Below are positions 1 through 5,472 of a stretch of 8,083 bases of DNA, one piece after another. The first letter of the stretch is position 1; every line of letters begins with the position of its first letter. This stretch comes from an uncultured Lachnospiraceae bacterium. GTDB taxonomy: Bacteria > Bacillota > Clostridia > Lachnospirales > Lachnospiraceae. The position numbers and the translations under genes are program-made. The notes below the pieces were generated by a model. The model made no database searches, was not told where the DNA came from, and saw only the letters and a program-made list of their open reading frames with translations. The stretch is from NCBI GenBank assembly GCA_947175305.1, contig CAMWMO010000047.1:1-8083 (forward strand). Reading direction: 5' to 3'.

Positions 1-16
1 GAAGACAGGAGGAGAC

Positions 17-1423
17 ATGGGCGGCTTTTTTGGAGTGGCATCGAAGGAAAATTGTATCTTTGATCTGTTTTTTGGGACAGACTATCATTCTCATCTGGGA
101 ACCAGGCGGGCAGGTATGGCCCTGTATGATGAGAGAGAAGGGTTTAACCGGGCGATTCATAACATTGAGAATACGCCCTTCCGGACGAAGTTTGACAAGG
201 ACGTGAACAAGATGTGCGGCACGCTCGGCATCGGCTGTATCTCAGACTATGAGCCTCAGCCTCTGATCATTCGTTCTCATCATGGTACTTACGCCATCAC
301 AACGGTGGGCAAGATCAACAATAAGGATGAGATCGTAGCGGAGATCTTTCAGCATGGTAAGGGACATTTCCTGGAGATGAGCGGCGGCGACATCAATGCC
401 ACGGAGCTGGTGGCTGCCATTATCAATCAGCGGGACCACCTGATCGAAGGGATTCAGTATGCCCAGGAATTGATCGACGGCTCCATGACCATACTGATCA
501 TGACGCCGAAAGGCATTTTGGCGGCAAGGGACAGGCTTGGGCGCACGCCGGTCACCATCGGCAGGAAGGAAGATGCGTACTGTGTATCCTTTGAGAGCTT
601 TGCCTACTTAAATCTGGGTTATGTGCCAGAGCGTGAGCTGGGGCCGGGAGAGATCGTCGTCGTGACGGCGGAGGGCGTAAAGTCTCTGGCGGCGCCGGGC
701 AATGATATGAAGATCTGTACCTTTTTATGGATATACTATGGCTATCCGTCCTCTTCCTACGAGGGGATGAGCGTGGAGGAGATGCGCTACCACTGCGGAG
801 CGATGCTGGCGAAGCGCGACGATGTGAAGCCCGATATTGTGGCGGGCGTGCCCGATTCCGGCACCGCCCACGCCATTGGCTATGCCAATGAATCAGGGAT
901 TCCTTTTTCCAGACCTTTTATCAAATATACGCCTACCTGGCCCAGATCCTTTATGCCTACCATTCAGAGCAAGCGGGATCTGATCGCGAAGATGAAGTTG
1001 ATTCCGGTGCATGATCTGATCAAGGACAGGAGCCTGCTTCTGATCGACGATTCCATTGTGCGCGGCACACAGCTTCGGGAGACGACGGAGTTTCTCTATC
1101 AGAGCGGCGCGAAGGAGGTACATATCCGTCCGGCATGTCCGCCTCTTCTCTATGGCTGTAAGTACTTAAACTTTTCCCGTTCCTCCTCGGAGATGGAGCT
1201 GATCGCCCGTCGGGTGATCAAAGAGCTGGAGGGTGAGAATCCCTATCCGAATCTGGCGGTCTATGCGGATCCGGACAGCACCGAGTACGGGGAAATGCTG
1301 GAGAAGATACGGGAGAAATTAAACTTTACCACCCTCAGATATCATCGTCTGGATGACATGATCGCCTCTGTGGGGATTGATAAATCTAAACTTTGCACCT
1401 ATTGCTGGGACGGACGCGAATAG
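17..1423 (+). CDS. PurF-like amidophosphoribosyltransferase paralogue, glutaminase site altered
   Basis: This 468-residue protein has the two-part layout of glutamine PRPP amidotransferase: an N-terminal Ntn-hydrolase-like glutaminase half (about 1-230) and a C-terminal phosphoribosyltransferase half (about 260-440). The PRPP-binding loop LLLIDDSIVRGT (341-351) is intact, as are PDSGTAHAIGYA (279-290) and the FMPTIQ flexible-loop region (312-317). Cysteines 234, 381, 460 and 463 fall where Bacillus-type PurF binds its 4Fe-4S cluster. The N-terminus is unusual. The start reads MGGFFG where PurF has a CGVFG-type start, so the nucleophilic Cys is Gly. The RYST, HNGN and SDTE motifs of the glutamine site are also not recognisable. 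The protein stops soon after the CxxC. The start is ATG 17, with AGGAGGA at 7-13. I infer a phosphoribosyltransferase-fold protein that cannot use glutamine itself; it may use free ammonia or have another role. It is unlikely to be the cell's only PurF, so I give no symbol. Confidence 0.85.
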   Translation: MGGFFGVASKENCIFDLFFGTDYHSHLGTRRAGMALYDEREGFNRAIHNIENTPFRTKFDKDVNKMCGTLGIGCISDYEPQPLIIRSHHGTYAITTVGKINNKDEIVAEIFQHGKGHFLEMSGGDINATELVAAIINQRDHLIEGIQYAQELIDGSMTILIMTPKGILAARDRLGRTPVTIGRKEDAYCVSFESFAYLNLGYVPERELGPGEIVVVTAEGVKSLAAPGNDMKICTFLWIYYGYPSSSYEGMSVEEMRYHCGAMLAKRDDVKPDIVAGVPDSGTAHAIGYANESGIPFSRPFIKYTPTWPRSFMPTIQSKRDLIAKMKLIPVHDLIKDRSLLLIDDSIVRGTQLRETTEFLYQSGAKEVHIRPACPPLLYGCKYLNFSRSSSEMELIARRVIKELEGENPYPNLAVYADPDSTEYGEMLEKIREKLNFTTLRYHRLDDMIASVGIDKSKLCTYCWDGRE

Positions 1424-1438
1424 GAGGCGTTTTCTTTG
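1421..1438 (+). promoter_or_regulatory. Ribosome binding site overlapping the upstream stop codon, with TTG start
   Basis: The TAG stop of the PurF-like gene (1421-1423) overlaps an AGGAGG Shine-Dalgarno sequence (1422-1427). Eight bases later comes TTG (1436-1438), the only start codon that puts the first conserved membrane helix in frame. The overlap suggests translational coupling of the exporter to the gene upstream. Confidence 0.75.
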
Positions 1439-2122
1439 ATCATTTTTTTGACGGTCTTTGCGACGATCTTTATCGCAGAGATGGGGGATAAGACCCAGCT
1501 GCTTCTGGTGGCTATGGCGGGAAAGTATAAGATATCCCACATTTTGACGGGAACCTGGTTTGCCACGGTGGTGTTGAATCTGCTGGCTGTGGCAGTGGGC
1601 GCCGCGTTGGGAAGCTATCTGGACATGCGGCTGATCAAACTGGCAGCGGGACTGGCTTTCTTCTGGTTTGCTTACTCGACGCTGGAGGAGTCTGACGAGG
1701 AGGAGAGCGAGAAGGAGTTCCGGCACGGCTTCGGTCCGGCAGCCGCTATCTTTTTATCCTTCTTTCTGGGAGAATTGGGCGATAAGACACAGCTTTCTGG
1801 GATCACGCTGGCAGCTGCCTATGTAGGAGGGGACATGCGTAACGCGTGTTATGTATTTCTGGGCTGTACGCTGGGCTTGATTTTGGCGGATCTGATTGGA
1901 CTGTTGGCGGGGCTCTTTTTGAAGAGCAAGATGCCTACAGGGCTTTTGAACAATCTTTCCTTTGTGATTTTTTCTTTCTTCGGTGTGGCAAGTATCCGGG
2001 AGGCATTTGAGATGATTTTTGATAACAGCGCCCTGGCTGGATTTTTGTGTGTAGCGGTGGCCACGGTGTTTGTGGGAATCTGTGGCATGCGGTATTTTCG
2101 CGGGAAGAATCGTCCGCGCTGA
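1436..2122 (+). CDS. GDT1/UPF0016 (TMEM165-type) membrane cation exporter
   Basis: The 228-residue hydrophobic protein has the internal duplication typical of UPF0016/GDT1. Two copies of the E-x-G-D-K-T signature, EMGDKTQL (15-22) and ELGDKTQL (113-120), each sit in a membrane helix and form the predicted ion path. The repeats are joined by a short, strongly acidic cytoplasmic-type loop (84-94, EESDEEESEKE). About six membrane segments can be seen, and the C-terminus is basic (FRGKNRPR). Length and layout match the two-repeat bacterial members. Studied homologues (MneA, Mnx, TMEM165) export Mn2+ or move Ca2+/Mn2+ against protons, so Mn2+ efflux at the cytoplasmic membrane is the likely role here; the ion is inferred from the family. 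Bacterial relatives are often preceded by a yybP-ykoY Mn2+ riboswitch, but the 12-base gap leaves no room for one. Expression should follow the operon promoter. The start is TTG with a good ribosome binding site. Confidence 0.9.
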   Translation: MIIFLTVFATIFIAEMGDKTQLLLVAMAGKYKISHILTGTWFATVVLNLLAVAVGAALGSYLDMRLIKLAAGLAFFWFAYSTLEESDEEESEKEFRHGFGPAAAIFLSFFLGELGDKTQLSGITLAAAYVGGDMRNACYVFLGCTLGLILADLIGLLAGLFLKSKMPTGLLNNLSFVIFSFFGVASIREAFEMIFDNSALAGFLCVAVATVFVGICGMRYFRGKNRPR

Positions 2123-2149
2123 TAAAACGGCGCTGACCTGGAGGAAATT

Positions 2150-3133
2150 ATGATATTTAAGTGTAAAAACTGTGGCGGCAATGCAGTGTACGCGCCGGAA
2201 AAGGGAAAAATGTACTGTCCTCACTGCGAGAGCACGGACAGCGAGGAGCGGTTCGACGATAACTCTATGGTGCAGTGTGTGAACTGTGGAGCGCCGCTTC
2301 AGATATCAGAGTATACTTCGGCGTGGAAGTGTGAGCACTGCGGCAGCTATCTGATCTTAAATGAGCGGGTGGAGGGCGGTTATGAGCCGCAGCTTCTGCT
2401 CCCTTTTTATGTGAGCAGACAGGCGGCTGTGGCTGCTATGGAACAGGAGTTTTCCAGACGGCTTTTTGCCCCTTCTGATTTTATGTCAACTAAAAGTCTG
2501 GAAAAGATGGAGGGCGTTTATGTGCCCTTCTGGCTCTATGACTTTGATGCGGATTACGATTTTGCCGGGGAGGGTACCAAAGTCCGCACCTGGCGAAGCG
2601 GTGATACAGAGTATACGGAGACCTCCTATTATGAGGTGATCCGCAGGATGGATGTGGATTTTGACCGGATTCCGGTGGACGCCTCCTATGCCATGGAGGA
2701 TGGATGCATGGATCTGATGGAGCCCTACGATTATCGTGCGCTTGTTGATTTTGCGCCGAAATATATGTCCGGATTTCTGGGGGAGGTCTATAATCAGGGG
2801 GCAGGAGAGCTCTCGGAAAGAGCCAGAGAAAAGGCAAAGGAAGCCTCGGCGCAGCTTTTACAGGAGTCGATCTCCGGCTATACCACAGTACGCCCCTATC
2901 ACAAGAATCTGAATCTGCAGGGGAAAAAGACGAGCTATGCCCTGATGCCTGTGTGGCAGTATGATTACCGTTATCGAGATAAGGTTTACCGATACCATGT
3001 CAACGGGCAGACCGGGAAGGTGATCGGAGTAACGCCGGTATCCAAAGCCAGGGTGATCGGCTACGGAGCCTCGGTGTTTGCGGCAGTGACGGCGATTTGC
3101 TATATGGCGGTCCATGTGCTGGAATTGTTATGA
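2150..3133 (+). CDS. Membrane-anchored double zinc-ribbon protein
   Basis: This 327-residue protein has no function I can name. Its N-terminus holds two zinc ribbons: cysteine pairs C5/C8 with C23/C26, and C43/C46 with C61/C64, with spacing like TFIIB-type or rubredoxin-like zinc knuckles. The middle (about 80-295) is rich in Tyr, Trp and Asp, with PFWLYDFDADYDF (126-138) and MPVWQYDYRYRDKVYRYHV (266-284). The second motif is followed by NGQTGKVIG, a short strand-rich module often seen after such ribbons. A hydrophobic stretch at about 303-324 is the only membrane helix, so the ribbons probably face the cytoplasm with a C-terminal tail anchor. The start is ATG 2150, with GGAGG at 2140-2144, 27 bases after the exporter gene. 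The last codons abut the TPM-domain gene. In Clostridia I recall this type of protein encoded beside TPM proteins, which suggests the two act together. The zinc-ribbon call is firm; any role is not. Confidence 0.8.
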   Translation: MIFKCKNCGGNAVYAPEKGKMYCPHCESTDSEERFDDNSMVQCVNCGAPLQISEYTSAWKCEHCGSYLILNERVEGGYEPQLLLPFYVSRQAAVAAMEQEFSRRLFAPSDFMSTKSLEKMEGVYVPFWLYDFDADYDFAGEGTKVRTWRSGDTEYTETSYYEVIRRMDVDFDRIPVDASYAMEDGCMDLMEPYDYRALVDFAPKYMSGFLGEVYNQGAGELSERAREKAKEASAQLLQESISGYTTVRPYHKNLNLQGKKTSYALMPVWQYDYRYRDKVYRYHVNGQTGKVIGVTPVSKARVIGYGASVFAAVTAICYMAVHVLELL

Positions 3134-3134
3134 C

Positions 3135-3150
3135 GGGAGGCGGATTCGTG
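3135..3150 (+). promoter_or_regulatory. Ribosome binding site and GTG start of the TPM-domain gene
   Basis: GGGAGG at 3135-3140 lies seven bases before GTG 3148, giving an ideal spacing. The competing in-frame ATG at 3130 overlaps the upstream stop (ATGA, 3130-3133), and ATG 3097 lies inside the upstream gene. Neither has a comparable site. GTG 3148 also puts a basic residue pair and the hydrophobic anchor right at the N-terminus. Confidence 0.65.
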
Positions 3151-4026
3151 AGAGAATATTTTCGCTATTTTAAATGGATCTATATTATACTGGCGGCCAT
3201 GGGGCTTCTGACAGCCCTGCTTCATGTGGGGCACTGGGGACTGGCGAAAGCGGCGGATTATCAGAGGACGAATACCGAGTGTGCGACGGCGGAAAGGGTC
3301 ATTGACGGCGCCGGTGTATTGTCGGACAAGGAGGAGGAGAAGCTGCGTCGGCTGATCGCCAGGAGAGAAAAGCAGACAGGCTGCGATATCGTGCTTGTCA
3401 CCTTGAAAGCACCCCTTGAGGAGTATGCCCGCGCTATCGAACCGGGTGTGATCTCGTCCGAGTATGTGCGGGTGTTTGCGGAGCAATATTGGGAGAATAA
3501 CGGATTGGGCTATGACAAGCCTGACGGGGACGGTGTGATTCTGGTGGACAACTGGTCCAGAGAGGACGACGGCAAAATACATACCTGGCTGTGCACCACC
3601 GGGCGGGCCTATGATGCCTACTATGTGGAGGATGTAGATCATCTTCTGGACAATGTGTACCGGTATATAGAGAAGGATCCTTACCGCGCTTACCGGGCTT
3701 ATGTCAATACGTTTTACCACGATATGATGGGCATGCGGATGGTGCACCTTTCTGTGCCGGGTTATATTCCGTGGTTGATAGGTTTGATAGTAGCTGTTAT
3801 ATTTATTTGCTTTAACTGGCGTTCCAAAGAGGGGAATAAGACTACCCGAGCGAACACTTATGTGGCGGGAGGGAAACCGGTATTCCGGGTGTCTCAGGAT
3901 CGGTTTCTGAGGAAGGCTGTGACAAGCCGTAAGATTCAGACGAGCAGCGGCGGAGGCCACGGTGGAGGCGGTCGAAGTCACGGCGGCGGAGGCGGCCATC
4001 ACGGCGGGGGCGGACGGAGCCGCTGA
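3148..4026 (+). CDS. TPM-domain membrane protein with Gly/His-rich tail
   Basis: From GTG 3148 the protein has 292 residues. A signal anchor (about 9-27, WIYIILAAMGLLTALL) is followed by an extracytoplasmic TPM domain (about 44-200). Its landmarks are VIDGAGVLSDKEEEKL (51-66), the strand CDIVLVTL (79-86), and the DGDGVILVDN segment (126-135). A second membrane helix lies at about 207-223, then a basic stretch and a tail of Gly and His (268-292). TPM domains occur in membrane proteins such as Psb32 and YgcG types; some are linked to photosystem repair or reported phosphatase activity, but no general function is settled. The tail, with four histidines among glycine runs, is like the Gly-rich ends common in this family and could bind metal or partners. 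The gene follows the zinc-ribbon gene by 14 bases and probably forms a pair with it. Starting at ATG 3130 would add six residues (MTGGGF) before this start. Confidence 0.82.
   Translation: MREYFRYFKWIYIILAAMGLLTALLHVGHWGLAKAADYQRTNTECATAERVIDGAGVLSDKEEEKLRRLIARREKQTGCDIVLVTLKAPLEEYARAIEPGVISSEYVRVFAEQYWENNGLGYDKPDGDGVILVDNWSREDDGKIHTWLCTTGRAYDAYYVEDVDHLLDNVYRYIEKDPYRAYRAYVNTFYHDMMGMRMVHLSVPGYIPWLIGLIVAVIFICFNWRSKEGNKTTRANTYVAGGKPVFRVSQDRFLRKAVTSRKIQTSSGGGHGGGGRSHGGGGGHHGGGGRSR
3949..4023 (+). repeat. GGX-rich coding repeat (Gly/His tail of the TPM protein)
   Basis: The last 25 codons of the TPM gene are an imperfect repeat of GGC/GGA/GGT codons broken by CAC/CAT and CGA/CGG/AGC. They encode runs of three to five glycines separated by His (residues 271, 278, 284, 285), Arg or Ser. 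The + strand has many closely spaced GG and GGG runs, so it is low in complexity and could change length by slippage. Confidence 0.8.
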
Positions 4027-4058
4027 TGGCTTCTGACCCTGTATACATCGCGCAAAAA

Positions 4059-4086
4059 GAAGGCGGGTGCAAATGCACTCGCCTTT
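4059..4086. terminator. Shared bidirectional intrinsic terminator
   Basis: An 11-base-pair stem (4060-4070 with 4075-4085) closes on a four-base AAAT loop in the gap between the convergent TPM and rpsT genes. Read on the + strand the stem is fully paired with one G-U, but only three U follow. Read on the - strand one pair becomes A-C, and the stem is followed by a U-rich run (C then five T on the - strand). It lies 33 bases after the TPM stop and 30 bases after the rpsT stop. It should work best for rpsT and more weakly for the left operon. Confidence 0.8.
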
Positions 4087-4116
4087 ACAAGGTTCGTATG
4101 ATATTGCAGTCTTCTC

Positions 4117-4380
4117 TTACGCCATCTTGTTTACGGCAAGAGTCATGCGGGACACCTTTCTTGCAGAGGTGTTCTTGTGGTAAACGCCCTTCTTGGTCGC
4201 CTTGTCGAGAGCGGAAGTAGCAGCGAGCAGTGCGCTCTGTGCAGCCTCCTTATCCTTCGCCTCAATAGCAGCGTACACCTTCTTGATCGCGGTCTTAACG
4301 CCGGACTTGATGGATTTGTTTCTGTCAGCCTTCGTCTTGTTTACTAAAATTCTCTTTTTCGCGGATTTGATATTAGCCAT
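4117..4380 (-). CDS. rpsT: 30S ribosomal protein S20 (bS20)
   Basis: The 87-residue product starts MANIKSAKKRILVNKTKA and is Lys/Arg/Ala-rich and helical throughout. It contains the family's conserved KNTSARKVSRM segment near the C-terminus (res 69-79). Length matches bS20 (about 85-90 residues). S20 binds 16S rRNA early in small-subunit assembly, near the body and helix 44. ATG 4380 is chosen because MANIKSAKKR is the universal S20 start and GGAGG (- strand, at 4386-4390) is correctly placed. A further in-frame ATG at 4392 overlaps that ribosome binding site and is unlikely. The gene has its own promoter (4456-4484) and a strong terminator (4059-4086), so it looks monocistronic. It is divergent from gpr. 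Confidence 0.97.
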   Translation of the reverse strand: MANIKSAKKRILVNKTKADRNKSIKSGVKTAIKKVYAAIEAKDKEAAQSALLAATSALDKATKKGVYHKNTSARKVSRMTLAVNKMA

Positions 4381-4455
4381 AACTTCCTCCATTTAAAACT
4401 ATTAGATTTTGATTGTTGTTATATCGGACCTTTTAGATGGAAACACACGCATATT

Positions 4456-4484
4456 ATTTTAGATTATGGGAATGGGGATGTCAA
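4456..4484 (-). promoter_or_regulatory. Sigma-A promoter of rpsT
   Basis: Read on the - strand there is a perfect TTGACA -35 box (4479-4484), a 17-base spacer, and TAAAAT as the -10 box (4456-4461). Transcription should start near 4449, leaving an untranslated leader of about 70 bases before ATG 4380. An A/T-rich stretch just upstream (4485-4515) could act as an UP element, as expected for a ribosomal protein gene. Confidence 0.85.
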
Positions 4485-4592
4485 TACATATTTTGTTTAT
4501 TTTTGCAAAAAATAGAAAAGGAAATGCGCAGACGGAGAAAACACGCATAACTTATCGTAAGGTCTGGGGCGCGGGAAGGGATGGATAATACT

Positions 4593-5459
4593 ATGGATAG
4601 CTGGTCAAATGTCAGGACTGACTTGGCGTTGGAAGCCAGAGAGGGAATAGGAGAAAAGGAATCCGGGATTCACGGAGTCGTGGTAGAGGAACGTTATGAT
4701 GAGAAAAGCGACGTCCATATCACACGGGTGGTCATAGAGACGAAAAACGGAGCCAAGGCGCTGGGAAAACCCATGGGCACCTATGTCACGCTGGAGGCTC
4801 CCGCCATGACGGAGCCGGAGGAGGATTATCATCAGGAGATATCGCAGATTTTGGCAGAACAGCTCAGGGAGCTTCTGCCGAATCCGGAGAAAGAGCAGTC
4901 GATCCTGGTGGTGGGGCTGGGCAACCGGGAGGTGACGGCGGATTCTCTGGGGCCCAATGTGGTGGATAACCTTTTTATCAACAGGCATATTGTGATGGAG
5001 TACGGCAAAGTGGCATACAACCGCACTAAGATGCATCTGGTGAGCAGTTTAATACCGGGTGTTATGGCAAAGACCGGAATGGAATCCGCGGAGATCATCA
5101 AGGGTGTGATCGGGGAGACGAAGCCGGATCTGGTGATTGCCATAGACGCGCTGGCGGCCAGATCGACCAAACGCCTCAACCGTACCATCCAGATCACGAA
5201 CACGGGAATCCATCCGGGCTCAGGGGTGGGCAATCACCGAAACGCCATCAACAAAGAGACGCTGCATGTTCCCGTGCTGGCGCTGGGTGTGCCCACGGTG
5301 GTGGATGCTGCTACGATCGTGGGGGACGCCATGGGAGAGCGGCCCGCCACCTTAAAAGAATTGAACAATATGTATGTCACCACAAAGGATGTGGATCAGC
5401 AGATACGCCAGATCAGCCACATTATCTGTGACGGGATCAACAGCGCGCTGAACTTCTGA
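4593..5459 (+). CDS. gpr: Germination protease (GPR endopeptidase, MEROPS A25)
   Basis: GPR is made as an inactive zymogen in the forespore and, on germination, degrades the small acid-soluble proteins (SASP) that coat spore DNA. Seen here are GLGNREVTADSLGP (108-121), whose Asp117 matches an Asp essential in Bacillus GPR; AIDALA, with Asp185 as the second expected Asp; and the signature TNTGIHPGSGVGNHR (202-216). The N-terminal RTDLALEA (8-15) resembles both the SASP cleavage site and the autoprocessing site, so cleavage after Asp10 is expected; the propeptide would be about 10 residues, shorter than the 15 of Bacillus megaterium. At 288 residues it is shorter than Bacillus GPR (about 370). 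I chose ATG 4593 because AAGG/GGGATGG motifs lie 8-13 bases upstream; the in-frame ATG at 4581 has its purine run directly adjacent. No clear forespore sigma promoter is visible in 4485-4580. Confidence 0.95.
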   Translation: MDSWSNVRTDLALEAREGIGEKESGIHGVVVEERYDEKSDVHITRVVIETKNGAKALGKPMGTYVTLEAPAMTEPEEDYHQEISQILAEQLRELLPNPEKEQSILVVGLGNREVTADSLGPNVVDNLFINRHIVMEYGKVAYNRTKMHLVSSLIPGVMAKTGMESAEIIKGVIGETKPDLVIAIDALAARSTKRLNRTIQITNTGIHPGSGVGNHRNAINKETLHVPVLALGVPTVVDAATIVGDAMGERPATLKELNNMYVTTKDVDQQIRQISHIICDGINSALNF

Positions 5460-5472
5460 GACGGCGTGAGGA

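Noticed and set aside
1424..1435. Possible yybP-ykoY manganese riboswitch before the GDT1-type gene
   Set aside because: Only 12 bases separate the genes, and they hold the ribosome site, so no aptamer can fit here.
2116..2136. Direct repeat GCGCTGA at the end of the exporter gene and in the gap after it
   Set aside because: Seven bases repeated once is expected by chance; it shows no hairpin or operator symmetry.
3097..3147. Longer N-terminus for the TPM protein from ATG 3097
   Set aside because: It would lie inside the zinc-ribbon gene and add residues before a clean signal anchor; GTG 3148 has a well-placed GGGAGG.
3100..4002. Long - strand reading frame (300 codons) opposite the TPM gene
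   Set aside because: It is the shadow of a GC-rich gene on the + strand: the + frame has a recognisable TPM domain, membrane helices and a ribosome site, while the - frame product has no recognisable motif and an odd His/Arg-rich composition.
4026..4220. Small + strand frame of 64 codons after the TPM gene
   Set aside because: It crosses the terminator hairpin and lies antisense to rpsT; its product is Cys/Arg-rich with no known motif.
4450..4456. CATATTA, resembling a sigma-G -10 box on the + strand
   Set aside because: No matching -35 box lies 17-18 bases upstream, and it is over 120 bases from gpr, inside the rpsT leader and promoter.
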